A stretch of DNA of 64,000 bases, taken from positions 743,672 through 807,671 of the forward strand of contig JBBCKD010000010.1 in the NCBI GenBank assembly GCA_037191015.1. Direction: 5' to 3'. Numbering within the stretch: position 1 is the stretch's first letter; every line of letters begins with the position of its first letter. This DNA is from Ravibacter sp037191015. GTDB taxonomy: Bacteria > Bacteroidota > Bacteroidia > Cytophagales > Spirosomataceae. Shown here piece by piece: positions 14,926 through 23,727 of the stretch. Under the pieces are notes generated by a model that made no database searches, was not told where the DNA came from, and was given only the letters and a program-made list of their open reading frames with translations. Made by a program: the position numbers and the translations under genes.

Positions 14926-15858
14926 ATGGTTGCGTTAAAAGAAACCAATTTTCAATTTCCCAATCAGACAGGATTTTACAGGGGTAAGGTAAGAGATGTG
15001 TATTCTTTTGCCGATAAGCTTGTAATGGTAGCGTCTGACCGGATTTCAGCTTTTGATGTAGTACTCCCCAGGGCTATTCCGTTTAAAGGGCAGGTACTCA
15101 ATCAGCTGGCGGCCCATTTCCTGGAAGCAACCCGCGGCATTGTACCCAACTGGCTTTTGTCGGTCCCGGATCCCAATGTAAGCGTAGGGCGCCGCTGCGA
15201 GACTTTCCCGGTGGAAATGGTAGTAAGAGGCTACCTGTCGGGGCATGCTTGGCGTGAATATAAGTCTGGAAGGAGAGTGATTTGCGGTGTGACCCTGCCT
15301 GAAGGACTGAAGGAGAGCGATAAGCTTCCGTTCCCGGTTATCACTCCTACGACTAAAGCGCATGAAGGGCATGACGAGGACATTTCGCGCGAAGAGATCA
15401 TTTCCAGGGGGCTGGTTGCCGAAAATGAGTATGTGCAGCTTGAAAAGTATGCGCTGGCGCTCTTTCAGAAAGGTGCGGAGATGGCTGCAGAACAGGGATT
15501 GATACTGGTAGATACAAAATACGAGTTCGGGAAATACGAAGGGACTATTTACCTGATTGACGAAATCCATACACCGGATTCGTCGCGATATTTTTACCTT
15601 GATTCATATGAAGCCAACCAGCAGGCGGGACTGCCGCAGCGCCAGCTGTCGAAGGAATTCGTAAGGGAATGGCTGATCGCCAACGGGTTCCAGGGGAAAG
15701 AGGGACAGACAGTACCCGTGATGGATGACGAACGTGTCGGGATGATTTCCGAACGGTATATAGAATTGTACGAAAAGGTGACCGGAAAGGCCTTTGTAAA
15801 GGCAAGCCAGGAGGATATACTGGAGAGAATATCCCGAAATGTCATCAGCATTTTATAA
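14926..15858 (+). CDS. purC: SAICAR synthase
   Basis: A 310-residue purine biosynthesis enzyme that joins CAIR and aspartate using ATP. The length and motifs are those of the longer single-domain SAICAR synthases: YRGKVRDVYSF at the start, DRISAFDVVLP, PVEMVVRGYLSGHAWREY, TPTTKAHEGHDEDIS and LVDTKYEFGK. Complete and with the expected ATG. It is followed after 27 bases by the STAS gene, then rnz, a likely transcription unit that joins genes of unrelated function. Confidence 0.97.
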   Translation: MVALKETNFQFPNQTGFYRGKVRDVYSFADKLVMVASDRISAFDVVLPRAIPFKGQVLNQLAAHFLEATRGIVPNWLLSVPDPNVSVGRRCETFPVEMVVRGYLSGHAWREYKSGRRVICGVTLPEGLKESDKLPFPVITPTTKAHEGHDEDISREEIISRGLVAENEYVQLEKYALALFQKGAEMAAEQGLILVDTKYEFGKYEGTIYLIDEIHTPDSSRYFYLDSYEANQQAGLPQRQLSKEFVREWLIANGFQGKEGQTVPVMDDERVGMISERYIELYEKVTGKAFVKASQEDILERISRNVISIL

Positions 15859-15885
15859 ACAGGAATACCCTTAAACACTCCGGGA

Positions 15886-16293
15886 ATGGACTTCACAATA
15901 GATAAAAAGGAGCAATACTCTCTGATTGACCTCAAGGAAGCTTTTTTAGGGAATGAAATACCGGCCTCACTGGAGGAGGTTGCGAGAACGGCCCTGAAAG
16001 CAAGCCACAACCTGATACTTCATCTTGAAAAATGCACCGATTTTGACAGTACGGGAGCCATGGTCCTCAGGAAGATAAACAGGCTGTGCGCGAACGACCT
16101 CGGCATTTTTATTGTCGTGACCAGGGACGAGGACCTGATAGAAAAGCTCGATAATGCCAAAATCCAGGACCTGGAAATTTTCTACACCGTTGAAGAGGCG
16201 ATCGATGCAGTGTTTATGCATGACCTGGAAAATGAGTTCGGAGCCGGGGAAGACGGCTATGATCCGGAAGACTATGACAACGGCGAGGATTGA
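15886..16293 (+). CDS. STAS-domain (anti-sigma antagonist-like) protein
   Basis: A 135-residue protein. Residues ~1-110 have the STAS fold pattern: N-terminal strands (KKEQYSLIDLKE), then the central segment NLILHLEKCTDFDSTGAMVLRKINRLC, which corresponds to the region phosphorylated on a serine in SpoIIAA-like anti-anti-sigma factors (here DFDSTG). The last ~20 residues are a strongly acidic tail (GAGEDGYDPEDYDNGED). A cognate anti-sigma kinase is not visible nearby. The gene sits between purC and rnz and its stop overlaps the first possible rnz start. A regulatory role by partner switching is inferred from fold only. Confidence 0.75.
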   Translation: MDFTIDKKEQYSLIDLKEAFLGNEIPASLEEVARTALKASHNLILHLEKCTDFDSTGAMVLRKINRLCANDLGIFIVVTRDEDLIEKLDNAKIQDLEIFYTVEEAIDAVFMHDLENEFGAGEDGYDPEDYDNGED

Positions 16294-16349
16294 CCCCGGC
16301 CGGTAAACATTATATTCACCAGGCTCACGATTCACCGGAAGTATTGTCT

Positions 16350-17258
16350 TTGCAGGTTACCATATTAGGTTCAGGCTCGGCGTTGCCTATGAAGGGGCGC
16401 CATCCTTCCGCCCAGCTGGTTTCTGCAGAATCTGCAGGATACCTGATCGACTGCGGGGAAGGGACTCAGTATATCCTCAGGGATCTCAAACTGGGGATCT
16501 CCAAAATAAGGGCGATATGTATTTCCCATTTGCACGGAGACCACTACTACGGTCTTTTCGGCCTTTTGGATACCATGGCGCTGACAGGCAGGAAAACACC
16601 ATTATACCTCATCGCTCCTGAAAACCTGAGAAGTATTTTGCTGGAGATCGGCAGGGCTACCCAAACACCCCCTTCTTTCCCGGTACACTTTGTAGGGACA
16701 AGCATTGCGGATACCGGCCTGAACGTGTATACCGACGAACTGATCTCGATAGAAACTTTTCCGCTGGATCACGGGGTGCACTGCACTGGTTTTCTGTTCC
16801 GTACCCACCGGTCCGAACGGAGTATGAGAAAGGATAAGCTGTTTGCAGGCTTTCCGTACGAAGCGATCCGCATGCTGAAGGAAGGGAAAGATGTTTATGA
16901 CGCCCGCGGCAGACTCCTGTACCCGGTAAGCGAATACACTACGGAGCCCGCGCCTGCGAAGACCTATGCGTATTGCTCCGATACCGTTTACAGCCCTTTC
17001 CTGACCGGCTACCTGAAAGGGGTAAGCCTGCTTTACCATGAAGCGACTTTCGGGTCGGAGCTTGAGGCCAAAGCGCAGGCCCGCGGGCACTCGACTGCCG
17101 CGCAGGCGGCGCTCATGGCGGCCGAGGCCGGCGCCGGACGTTTGCTGATCGGGCATTTTTCCTCAAGGTATTCCGATATCTCCCCCTTGCTGGAAGAGGC
17201 CCGGAGTGTTTTCCCGGAGACGCATTATGCCGAAGAAGGTGTAACGTTCCAGGTTTGA
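16350..17258 (+). CDS. rnz: Ribonuclease Z
   Basis: About 302 residues. It is the metallo-beta-lactamase-fold endonuclease that matures tRNA 3' ends; CCA is not encoded in the tRNAs seen here, which makes it relevant. The zinc motif SHLHGDHYYGLFGLL, an earlier GEGTQY, LDHGVHCTGF, the CSDTVYSP aspartate and the final GHFSSRY histidine are all present, as is RGHSTAAQAALMA. No ATG exists near the N-terminus. The TTG at 16350 gives MQVTILGSGSALP, the usual family start; TTG 16344 and TTG 16290 (overlapping the STAS stop) are alternatives. Confidence 0.93.
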   Translation: MQVTILGSGSALPMKGRHPSAQLVSAESAGYLIDCGEGTQYILRDLKLGISKIRAICISHLHGDHYYGLFGLLDTMALTGRKTPLYLIAPENLRSILLEIGRATQTPPSFPVHFVGTSIADTGLNVYTDELISIETFPLDHGVHCTGFLFRTHRSERSMRKDKLFAGFPYEAIRMLKEGKDVYDARGRLLYPVSEYTTEPAPAKTYAYCSDTVYSPFLTGYLKGVSLLYHEATFGSELEAKAQARGHSTAAQAALMAAEAGAGRLLIGHFSSRYSDISPLLEEARSVFPETHYAEEGVTFQV

Positions 17259-17328
17259 AGCGGCCGCTTTCTGAAGGCAGGAACTATTGGTACTGCCGAT
17301 CGGTTACAAAATAGACAAGTATATAATT

Positions 17329-17862
17329 GTGAAGCAATCTATTTTAGTGGTAAGCGGCACCAACAGGCCCGGCGCAATGACCAGAAAGGTCGCCGCTTAT
17401 TATCAGAAAGTTTTAACCGGGCTGGGTAGTGACAGTACAATCCTGGATCTGGCAGATCTGGATCCGGACTTTGCCGAGCGGGCCTTATATCATAATTCAG
17501 GAAAAGACGAGCACTTCAACAGCTTCGTACAGCAGGTAGCCGGGCATCAGAAGTTTGTATTTGTGCTTCCGGAATACAATGGATCATACCCCGGAATCTT
17601 AAAGACTTTCATTGACGGCCTGCCTTACCCGAACGCATTGACTCACAAAAAAGCAGCTTTGGTAGGGATCTCTGCCAACATGCATGGAGCCGGTATAGCG
17701 TTGAGCCACCTCAACGACGTGTTCAGCTACCTGGGTATGCATACGCTTGCCCTGAGAGTAAAGCTCGGCCAGATTAAAACGCACTTCAAAGAAGAACGCT
17801 TTACCAACGATCTGTATAGTGAGCTGATTGAAATACAGGCCAGGCAGCTGATAGAGTTCTGA
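17329..17862 (+). CDS. NADPH-dependent FMN reductase family protein
   Basis: About 177 residues with a flavodoxin-like fold. The phosphate-binding loop SGTNRPGAMTRKVAAYY lies at the N-terminus and the flavin-contact segment PEYNGSYPGILKTFIDGL at about residues 80-97, both typical of the NADPH-dependent FMN/chromate/azo reductase group. GTG 17329 places the first strand (KQSILVVSG) correctly; an upstream TTG at 17287 would add fourteen residues. It converges with lepB. The physiological acceptor cannot be told. Confidence 0.88.
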   Translation: MKQSILVVSGTNRPGAMTRKVAAYYQKVLTGLGSDSTILDLADLDPDFAERALYHNSGKDEHFNSFVQQVAGHQKFVFVLPEYNGSYPGILKTFIDGLPYPNALTHKKAALVGISANMHGAGIALSHLNDVFSYLGMHTLALRVKLGQIKTHFKEERFTNDLYSELIEIQARQLIEF

Positions 17863-17888
17863 CTACTTTTTCCGCCTGTTTCAGCAAT

Positions 17889-19052
17889 TTACTTTACAAC
17901 CCTGAAAACCCGGTCCCACCTGATTTTATGAAGTACGCTGGACGGGTTCGGATCGATGCTCATCCATACAAAGACAGCCTTGCCTACAATATGGTCTTTC
18001 GGGACGAAGCCCCAGTAGCGGGAATCGGCTGAATTGTGCCGGTTATCACCCATCATGAAGAAGTAATCCTGCTGAAAGGTGTATTGTGTAACAGGCTGTC
18101 CGTCGATACTGACAAGACTGTCTCCCGTAATTTCAACATTCTTATTTCCTTCATAGAAGCTGATGGCCTCCCCGTAGAGCGCGATATTTTGCTTGTTGAT
18201 CTCTATCGTAGCTCCTTTTTTCGGAAGGATGATGGGCCCGTAGTTGTCTTTATTCCAGCCGGTCTCGGCAGAAGGGTATATGCCGTAGTCCCTGCTGCCT
18301 GCGGGCATATTGATCATTTGTACGGATTTAACGAAATCATAGGACTTCAGCTTCTCCACGATAGCCTCCGTCGTATACACAACATAGCCGCTCTGGTCAT
18401 TGCCCGGTATGGTATCGTTAAAAGTTTCGACATACCGCCGGGCCGGCTCGGTGATACCGTTTCCCTTGAAGATCTTTTCTTCATTAACGGTGGTCGTTGT
18501 GGCAACGAAGTATTCACTTTCCATCCTGGGCGGATTTTCCTGCGGCTGGTCATTGATATAGACCTGGCCGCTTTTTATCTCCAGCTTATCGCCGGCGATA
18601 GCCACGCAGCGTTTGATATAATTTACCCGGAGGTCGATGGGATGACCATGCAGATCGGGCAGGGAGCTGCTGTATTTGGCGACCTGCCCGGGGTGCTCAA
18701 CCGGGAGATTGAAAACAACCGCGTCTCCTCTTTTTACTTCAGAAAAGCCGGGAAGACGAAATTGAGGCAATTTGACCCAATCGAGATAGGAGGGGATACG
18801 CGTCATCCAGATATGCTGGTGGGTAAGCGGTATCTGCAGAGGGGTAACGGGCGTCCGCGTGCCGTAATGCATTTTACTTACAAAAAGATAGTCGCCGACA
18901 AGCAGGCTGTTTTCCATGGAGGGCGTCGGGATAACAAACGCTTCGAAAAACAGCCAACGGATAAGCGTGGCTGCGACTACGGCAAAAACGATGGAGTCGA
19001 TCCATTCCCTGAAGGCCGACTTGGGCTTTGTCTTTTTAGAGGAAGAAGACAT
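17889..19052 (-). CDS. lepB: Signal peptidase I
   Basis: A 387-residue inner-membrane protease that cleaves secretory signal peptides. One N-terminal transmembrane helix (WIDSIVFAVVAATLIRWLFF) is followed by the catalytic serine motif (IPTPSMENSLLVGDYL) and the lysine motif (NYIKRCVAIAGDKLEI). A long insert separates the lysine region from the last conserved box (MMGDNRHNSADSRYWGFVP), as is usual for Bacteroidota. It is the last gene of the parA-parB-DUF5683-dapB-lepB series on this strand. Confidence 0.95.
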   Translation of the reverse strand: MSSSSKKTKPKSAFREWIDSIVFAVVAATLIRWLFFEAFVIPTPSMENSLLVGDYLFVSKMHYGTRTPVTPLQIPLTHQHIWMTRIPSYLDWVKLPQFRLPGFSEVKRGDAVVFNLPVEHPGQVAKYSSSLPDLHGHPIDLRVNYIKRCVAIAGDKLEIKSGQVYINDQPQENPPRMESEYFVATTTTVNEEKIFKGNGITEPARRYVETFNDTIPGNDQSGYVVYTTEAIVEKLKSYDFVKSVQMINMPAGSRDYGIYPSAETGWNKDNYGPIILPKKGATIEINKQNIALYGEAISFYEGNKNVEITGDSLVSIDGQPVTQYTFQQDYFFMMGDNRHNSADSRYWGFVPKDHIVGKAVFVWMSIDPNPSSVLHKIRWDRVFRVVK

Positions 19053-19192
19053 ATTTTCTTATTAACAACACAAAAATAAAAGCGGACTTTCCGAATTCAG
19101 CCCCAAACATAAACGATGATGGGCTTCAAAACAAGTGTTTCAGGTTCAGAGGAGGCGGGGAGGGTTCCTGTCACCACTTCTGCAGAGACATA

Positions 19193-19912
19193 TCAGCCCT
19201 CGAGGTTCAGGAGATCGTCCATTCCGAAGATGCCTTTCCTGCCTTTCAGCCATTCTGCTGCAACTACAGCGCCGAGCGCAAAACCCTGGCGCCCGTGGGC
19301 GGTATGGCTTATTTCGATCATATCGATAGGAGATGAATACCTGACGATGTGCGTTCCGGGAACCTCGCCGGTCCTTTCGGATGAAATCGGGACATATCCT
19401 TCTCTCTTTTCCGGCGCCAGCGTCCACCCTTTCAGGTCATGATTACCGGCCTGCAATCCTTCGGCAAGCGTAATAGCGGTACCGCTGGGCGCATCCTTTT
19501 TATGGATATGATGGATCTCCGTCATATCAACATCGTAAGGGTGGCCTTTCATCAGCTTCGCCAGGTAAATATTGAGCCTGAAAAACAGGTTTACGCCTAT
19601 GCTGTAATTGGAAGAATAAAAAAATGCGCCTTCATGCTGCTTACAGAGCGCTTCGATCTCTTTTTTATGCCCCAGCCACCCTGTAGTACCGCTTACGACG
19701 GGCCAGCCTTTTTCCAGGCATTTTTTGATATTATCTACTGCCGCTTCCGGAGTGCTGAATTCGATGGCTATGTCAACGTTTTCCTTTGGAAGTTCTGTCA
19801 GCTCCTGCTGATTATTGACATCTATTTTTCCGGCGATTTCATGTCCGCGCTCAAGGGCGATCTTTTCGATCTCCTTACCCATTTTTCCGTAACCCAGCAA
19901 AAGTATTTTCAC
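19193..19912 (-). CDS. dapB: 4-hydroxy-tetrahydrodipicolinate reductase
   Basis: A 239-residue enzyme of lysine and diaminopimelate synthesis. The N-terminal Rossmann motif is LLGYGKMGKEIEKIA, the central SGTTGW and FSTPEAAVDNI bind cofactor, and the catalytic and substrate region reads TEIHHIHKKDAPSGTAITLAE. Complete, with the normal short bacterial length. Spacing to the upstream DUF5683 gene is 43 bases, so it is probably in the parAB transcription unit. Confidence 0.96.
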   Translation of the reverse strand: MKILLLGYGKMGKEIEKIALERGHEIAGKIDVNNQQELTELPKENVDIAIEFSTPEAAVDNIKKCLEKGWPVVSGTTGWLGHKKEIEALCKQHEGAFFYSSNYSIGVNLFFRLNIYLAKLMKGHPYDVDMTEIHHIHKKDAPSGTAITLAEGLQAGNHDLKGWTLAPEKREGYVPISSERTGEVPGTHIVRYSSPIDMIEISHTAHGRQGFALGAVVAAEWLKGRKGIFGMDDLLNLEG

Positions 19913-19955
19913 TTTATTCTGTTTTATGTGCCTGAATATAAAACTTGTATCTTTT

Positions 19956-20672
19956 TTATTTAACTAATAAAACCAGCTTCAGCCCCGGGGCCGGTGTACG
20001 CATATGAGGTTGGACCACAGATGGCTGGATCCTCATCGAAAGGTCGTCGGTGAGGTCGAAAGTTTTCATGTGAGCGGCTACATTAGCCTCGATCGCGGCG
20101 AGCGCATAAACCGCTCCCAATGCAAAAAATGACCAGTCGCGCCAGCGCCTGTAAGTGTCTTTCACTCTCCGTACCTGATCAATGCTCATGTCTGCATACC
20201 GGTCCTGGCTTTTTATATAGACGCTGACGGTCCTGACATCACTGTTGATCTGGCCATAGTTGGGGTCGGAAGGGTCGTCGAGGTGATAAAATTCCTTATA
20301 GTGGTCGACCATCGTGCCGTAGCGATTGATGTTGAGGACAATAAAGTAGATGGAGGTGCCGTAGCCGGCATATACCAAAGGCAGTTTCCAGTAATCCCGG
20401 TTGTAGATCTGGCCGCCCCCAAGCGCGGGAGTAAGAAGAGAAAGGCGCAGCGCCGTTTTAGGATTAGGTAAGAATTTTTGTTTGCGGGTAGCGAGTTTGG
20501 GTATGATAGTGCCACCTTCTACGATCACTTTCCCGGCAGCGCTGTCGGCGATGGCACTGACAGGGATCTCGGCAGGCTTATGCACGAGGCTGTCGGGCGT
20601 TTGGTTCTGACCATACAGCACCGTTCCGCACAAAAATAAGCAAGCCGCCACCCATCCCGCTCTCCGAATCAC
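19956..20672 (-). CDS. DUF5683 family envelope protein
   Basis: About 238 residues from a GTG whose first base is also the last base of the parB stop codon (TAGTG overlap), which implies translational coupling; longer versions would run through parB in another frame. A signal peptide (AGWVAACLFLCGTVLYGQ) is followed by PKTALRLSLLTPALGGGQIYNRDYWKLP, the signature of DUF5683, and further hydrophobic helices (FFALGAVYALAAIEANVAAH). Found next to parB and dapB in many Bacteroidota. Function unknown. Confidence 0.85.
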   Translation of the reverse strand: MIRRAGWVAACLFLCGTVLYGQNQTPDSLVHKPAEIPVSAIADSAAGKVIVEGGTIIPKLATRKQKFLPNPKTALRLSLLTPALGGGQIYNRDYWKLPLVYAGYGTSIYFIVLNINRYGTMVDHYKEFYHLDDPSDPNYGQINSDVRTVSVYIKSQDRYADMSIDQVRRVKDTYRRWRDWSFFALGAVYALAAIEANVAAHMKTFDLTDDLSMRIQPSVVQPHMRTPAPGLKLVLLVK

Positions 20673-21601
20673 TAGCGTTCTATTTTCAGGTTGTCTAAAA
20701 TCCGGTCCAGCTCGGCTTTGGATCCGAAAGGAATTTTTATCTCCCCCTTCCGGTTTTCGTCGCTTTTGATCGACACTTTTGAGCCGATAATGGAGGAAAG
20801 GCGGTATTGAAGCGCTTTGATTTCCTGTTTGACCGCCGGTTTGGCTTTTGCGGCCTCGTCCTGCCTGGGAAGCAACGAAAGCTTCCTGACTTCTTCTTCC
20901 ACTTTCCTTACCGACCATCCTTCATCCACGATCTTCCTGAACAGCCTGAGCTGCACGTCGTGGCTGTCGATGGTGATAAGGGCTCTTGCGTGGCCCATGG
21001 AAATTTTGTTATCTCTCACGGCAGCCTGGATGACCGGTGGTAACCGGAGCAGCCGCATGTAGTTATTGACGGTAGTACGGTTTTTTCCTACCCTGTCGCC
21101 AAGCTCTTCCTGCTTGAGATTGCATTCATGCATGAGCCGCTGATAGCTGAGGGCGATCTCGATCGCATTCAGGTTTTCACGCTGAATGTTCTCGATAAGG
21201 GCCATTTCCAGCATCTGCTGATCGTTTGCAGTGCGGACGTAGGCAGGTATTTTTACTAGGCCGATGCTTTTCGATGCCTGGAACCGCCGCTCCCCGGAAA
21301 TGAGCTGGTATTTATTCTGCTCGGTTTTGCGAACTGTAATGGGCTGGATGATTCCCTGTGTACGGATGGATTCACCGAGCTCTCTCAGGGCTTCCTCGTC
21401 AAAATGAGTACGGGGCTGATAGGGGTTAACCTCAATAAGCGCTAATTCTATTTCGGCGATCCCGCTGGGTGAGGCTGGAGGAAAGGAGCGGCCCGTAGCC
21501 GTCTGGGAGCGCGGAGGTATATGCTCGTTTTCCTGTAATAATGCTCCCAGGCCTCTCCCGAGACCCGTCATTTTGTTCTTTTTTAACGGGTTATTCTCCA
21601 T
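20672..21601 (-). CDS. parB: Chromosome partitioning protein ParB
   Basis: A 309-residue CTP-dependent DNA clamp. The N-terminus has GLGRGLGALL, then the ParB/Srx nucleotide domain (VNPYQPRTHFDEEALRELGESI, ISGERRFQASKSIG), the helix-turn-helix (KQEELGDRVGKNRTTVNNYMRLLRLP) and a C-terminal dimerisation region (RLSSIIGSKVSIKSDENRKGEIKIPF). It follows parA after 12 bases. parS-like half-sites are upstream of parA. Confidence 0.96.
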   Translation of the reverse strand: MENNPLKKNKMTGLGRGLGALLQENEHIPPRSQTATGRSFPPASPSGIAEIELALIEVNPYQPRTHFDEEALRELGESIRTQGIIQPITVRKTEQNKYQLISGERRFQASKSIGLVKIPAYVRTANDQQMLEMALIENIQRENLNAIEIALSYQRLMHECNLKQEELGDRVGKNRTTVNNYMRLLRLPPVIQAAVRDNKISMGHARALITIDSHDVQLRLFRKIVDEGWSVRKVEEEVRKLSLLPRQDEAAKAKPAVKQEIKALQYRLSSIIGSKVSIKSDENRKGEIKIPFGSKAELDRILDNLKIER

Positions 21602-21613
21602 GCCGTGTTTTTT

Positions 21614-22390
21614 TTAAGCGCCTACCAGACCGTTTTTCTCTACAATTTCCCTGGCCAGCCTGAGGTAGCTAAGGGCGCCTTTACTATCCGCATCCTGCGC
21701 CAGGACCGGTACGCCAAAGCTGGGAGACTCACTTAACCGCACATTCCGGGGAATGATGGTATCGAACACCAGCTGCTGGAAGTGACTGGTAACTTCGTTG
21801 ACGACCTGATTGGACAGGCGGAGCCTCAGGTCATACATAGTGAGGAGGATCCCCTCTATCGTAAGCTCCGTATTGAGCCTCGACTGAATAATATTGATCG
21901 TATTGAGCAGCTTGCCGAGACCTTCCAGCGCAAAATATTCACATTGGACCGGAATGATAACGGAGTTGGCTGCAGTCAGGCTGTTGATGGTGATAAGTCC
22001 CAGGGAGGGAGAACAGTCAATGATGATAAAGTCGTAGTAGTCCCTGACCTCTCCGAGCGACCCTCTCATCTTATACTCCCTGTTTTCCAGGTTGATCATC
22101 TCTATCTCAGCTCCGACGAGATTGATATGGGAGGCGAGCAGATCCAGGTTGGGGAGTTCGGTCTGCACGATGGCTTCGGCCGGACTGATATTATCTACCA
22201 TGCATTCGTAAATGCTGAGCTCAATTTCTTTGGGGTTGAAGCCCAGGCCAGAGGTTGAGTTGGCTTGCGGGTCGGCGTCCACGAGGAGGGTCTTGAATTC
22301 GAGCGCCGCTAAGCTGGCTGCCAGATTGATCGCCGTGGTCGTTTTCCCTACTCCGCCTTTCTGGTTAGCTATTGCAATAATCTTGCCCAT
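21614..22390 (-). CDS. parA: Chromosome partitioning ATPase ParA/Soj
   Basis: A 258-residue deviant Walker ATPase. The P-loop is NQKGGVGKTTTAINLA at about residues 8-23, followed by VDADPQANST (switch I) and IIDCSPSLGLI (Walker B/switch II). Complete with the expected ATG. First gene of the minus-strand unit that continues through parB, DUF5683, dapB and possibly lepB. Confidence 0.97.
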   Translation of the reverse strand: MGKIIAIANQKGGVGKTTTAINLAASLAALEFKTLLVDADPQANSTSGLGFNPKEIELSIYECMVDNISPAEAIVQTELPNLDLLASHINLVGAEIEMINLENREYKMRGSLGEVRDYYDFIIIDCSPSLGLITINSLTAANSVIIPVQCEYFALEGLGKLLNTINIIQSRLNTELTIEGILLTMYDLRLRLSNQVVNEVTSHFQQLVFDTIIPRNVRLSESPSFGVPVLAQDADSKGALSYLRLAREIVEKNGLVGA

Positions 22391-22446
22391 TTCTAATTTT
22401 CAATTTGAAAGTCAAATTTCCAATATTAAGTGCAATTCCCCAAGGA

Positions 22447-22467
22447 TGTTCCACGAAAAGTTTCACG
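22447..22467 (+). promoter_or_regulatory. Two parS-like half-sites upstream of parA
   Basis: TGTTCCACG at 22447-22455 and GTTTCACG at 22460-22467 each match half of the parS consensus (TGTTTCACGTGAAACA family). They point the same way instead of forming one palindrome, so they could be a decayed parS or a ParB/ParA control site. Confidence 0.4.
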
Positions 22468-22555
22468 ATTAAATGTTAAGTTTTCATAATGTGGAAGATA
22501 CACTCCGGGGTATGTCGCCTGATTTACCGGATGCAGGTATATAATGTGGGCAGAT

Positions 22556-22918
22556 TCAGGATAGCACCCGTTTAAAATACTCCATCACGTGCATTTTGAG
22601 CAATTGTTCCTGTCCCAGGAGATCGGCAAAAGGTAATTTACCCGTCAGCTCGTAGTGAGGCCACCCGTCCTTATCTCTCCCGGAATGCGAATAATAGCCG
22701 GACAGGCTCATTACCTCGCAAACCCCTATATGCATGAGGTCCTGCTTCTGCTCTTTTGTGAAGTTGAGCGCGCCTTTTCCCAACTCCTGCACGCCAATCA
22801 GGAACAGCACGCCGTTGAGATCGGCCGGGCGTTTCCCCACCAGTTGCTCGAGGGTGTCCAATAGTCGTTCCCATTGATCTTCTAATGATATATCTTCGTC
22901 GTTAAGCATTGGCTTCAT
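22556..22918 (-). CDS. Conserved hypothetical protein
   Basis: A 120-residue soluble, helix-rich protein without signal or membrane segment. Notable stretches are KRPADLNGVLFLIGVQELGKG in the middle and KLPFADLLGQEQLLKMHVMEYFKR at the end. I recall similar short proteins in Bacteroidota but know no function. An alternative start is the second methionine three codons in. It is divergent from comF and 165 bases upstream of parA on the same strand. Confidence 0.7.
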   Translation of the reverse strand: MKPMLNDEDISLEDQWERLLDTLEQLVGKRPADLNGVLFLIGVQELGKGALNFTKEQKQDLMHIGVCEVMSLSGYYSHSGRDKDGWPHYELTGKLPFADLLGQEQLLKMHVMEYFKRVLS

Positions 22919-22987
22919 TCTTGTAAAATGGCATTAGGTAATTAGAGCATATTTTAGCAAATTGGTCTTCACTTACTATACTTCTCA

Positions 22988-23692
22988 ATGGTTACAAAGA
23001 TAGTTGCTTTTTGGAACGATTGCCTCGACTTGTTTTTCCCAAGGGTTTGTCCGGCCTGCAAGCAGCCTGTGACGGGAACTGAATACCAGCTATGTACGCA
23101 ATGCCTGCTTTCTTTGCCGAGACTACATGCCGGAGGGCTTTCGGTCCTGGAAGTGGAATCAAAATTTTCCGGGTTCAGGGAAGTAAAGACAGTACAGGCT
23201 TTCCTGGAGTATCACGCCAAGGGAAAAGTTCAGTCGCTGCTCCGGAGTATCAAATACGAAGGGAATAAGGACCTGGCATCTTTTTTGGGCCGGGTTTACG
23301 GGCTTGACCGGGTCTCGGCAGGAAGCGCCCCGGCAGCCGATCTCCTCGTGCCGGTTCCGCTGCATCCCCGGAAGGAAAAGGAAAGAGGATACAATCAGAG
23401 CGAGTTCTTTGCAGCGGGGTTATCCGAGGTGCTGGCAGTGCCGCTGGATAAGTCCCTTCTTGTGAGGAATGTATATACCCGTTCCCAGACGGGAAAGACC
23501 CGGTCGGAACGCATTGAAGCCATGCAGGGAGTTTTCGGGGTGAGGCCGGGCGTGAACCTGGAGAAGCTGCGTATCATACTCGTCGACGATGTACTTACGA
23601 CGGGAGCCACGCTGGAGGCTTGCATCGGAGAGCTGGTGAGAGGGGGATGCAGGGAAATCCATATAATAACAATCGCCGCAGCCCGGGATTGA
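22988..23692 (+). CDS. comF: ComF-family phosphoribosyltransferase-like protein
   Basis: A 234-residue protein. The N-terminal zinc-binding region has CPACKQPV...CTQC, and the C-terminal type I phosphoribosyltransferase fold carries the PRPP loop IILVDDVLTTGATLEAC and the segment LVPVPLHPRKEKERGYNQSE. In competent bacteria ComF is needed for uptake of transforming DNA; elsewhere its role is less clear. Its last eight codons and stop lie inside a 20-bp hairpin (23663-23712). No other com genes are near. Confidence 0.92.
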   Translation: MVTKIVAFWNDCLDLFFPRVCPACKQPVTGTEYQLCTQCLLSLPRLHAGGLSVLEVESKFSGFREVKTVQAFLEYHAKGKVQSLLRSIKYEGNKDLASFLGRVYGLDRVSAGSAPAADLLVPVPLHPRKEKERGYNQSEFFAAGLSEVLAVPLDKSLLVRNVYTRSQTGKTRSERIEAMQGVFGVRPGVNLEKLRIILVDDVLTTGATLEACIGELVRGGCREIHIITIAAARD

Positions 23693-23712
23693 GCTGCGGC
23701 GATTGTTATTAT
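23663..23712. terminator. Long bidirectional hairpin overlapping the comF stop codon
   Basis: Perfect 20-bp arms (23663-23682 and 23693-23712) enclose a 10-base loop that contains the comF TGA. It separates comF from convergent gldJ. There is no clean T-run on either side, so it may work as a processing or stabilising structure as well as a terminator. Confidence 0.65.
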
Positions 23713-23727
23713 GCTTTATGTCGGTTT

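Noticed and set aside
19992..20021. 14-base match (TTGGACCACAGATG) between the DUF5683 gene and the tmRNA upstream region near 63284
   Set aside because: One copy is inside a coding region and there is no extended similarity; taken as chance.
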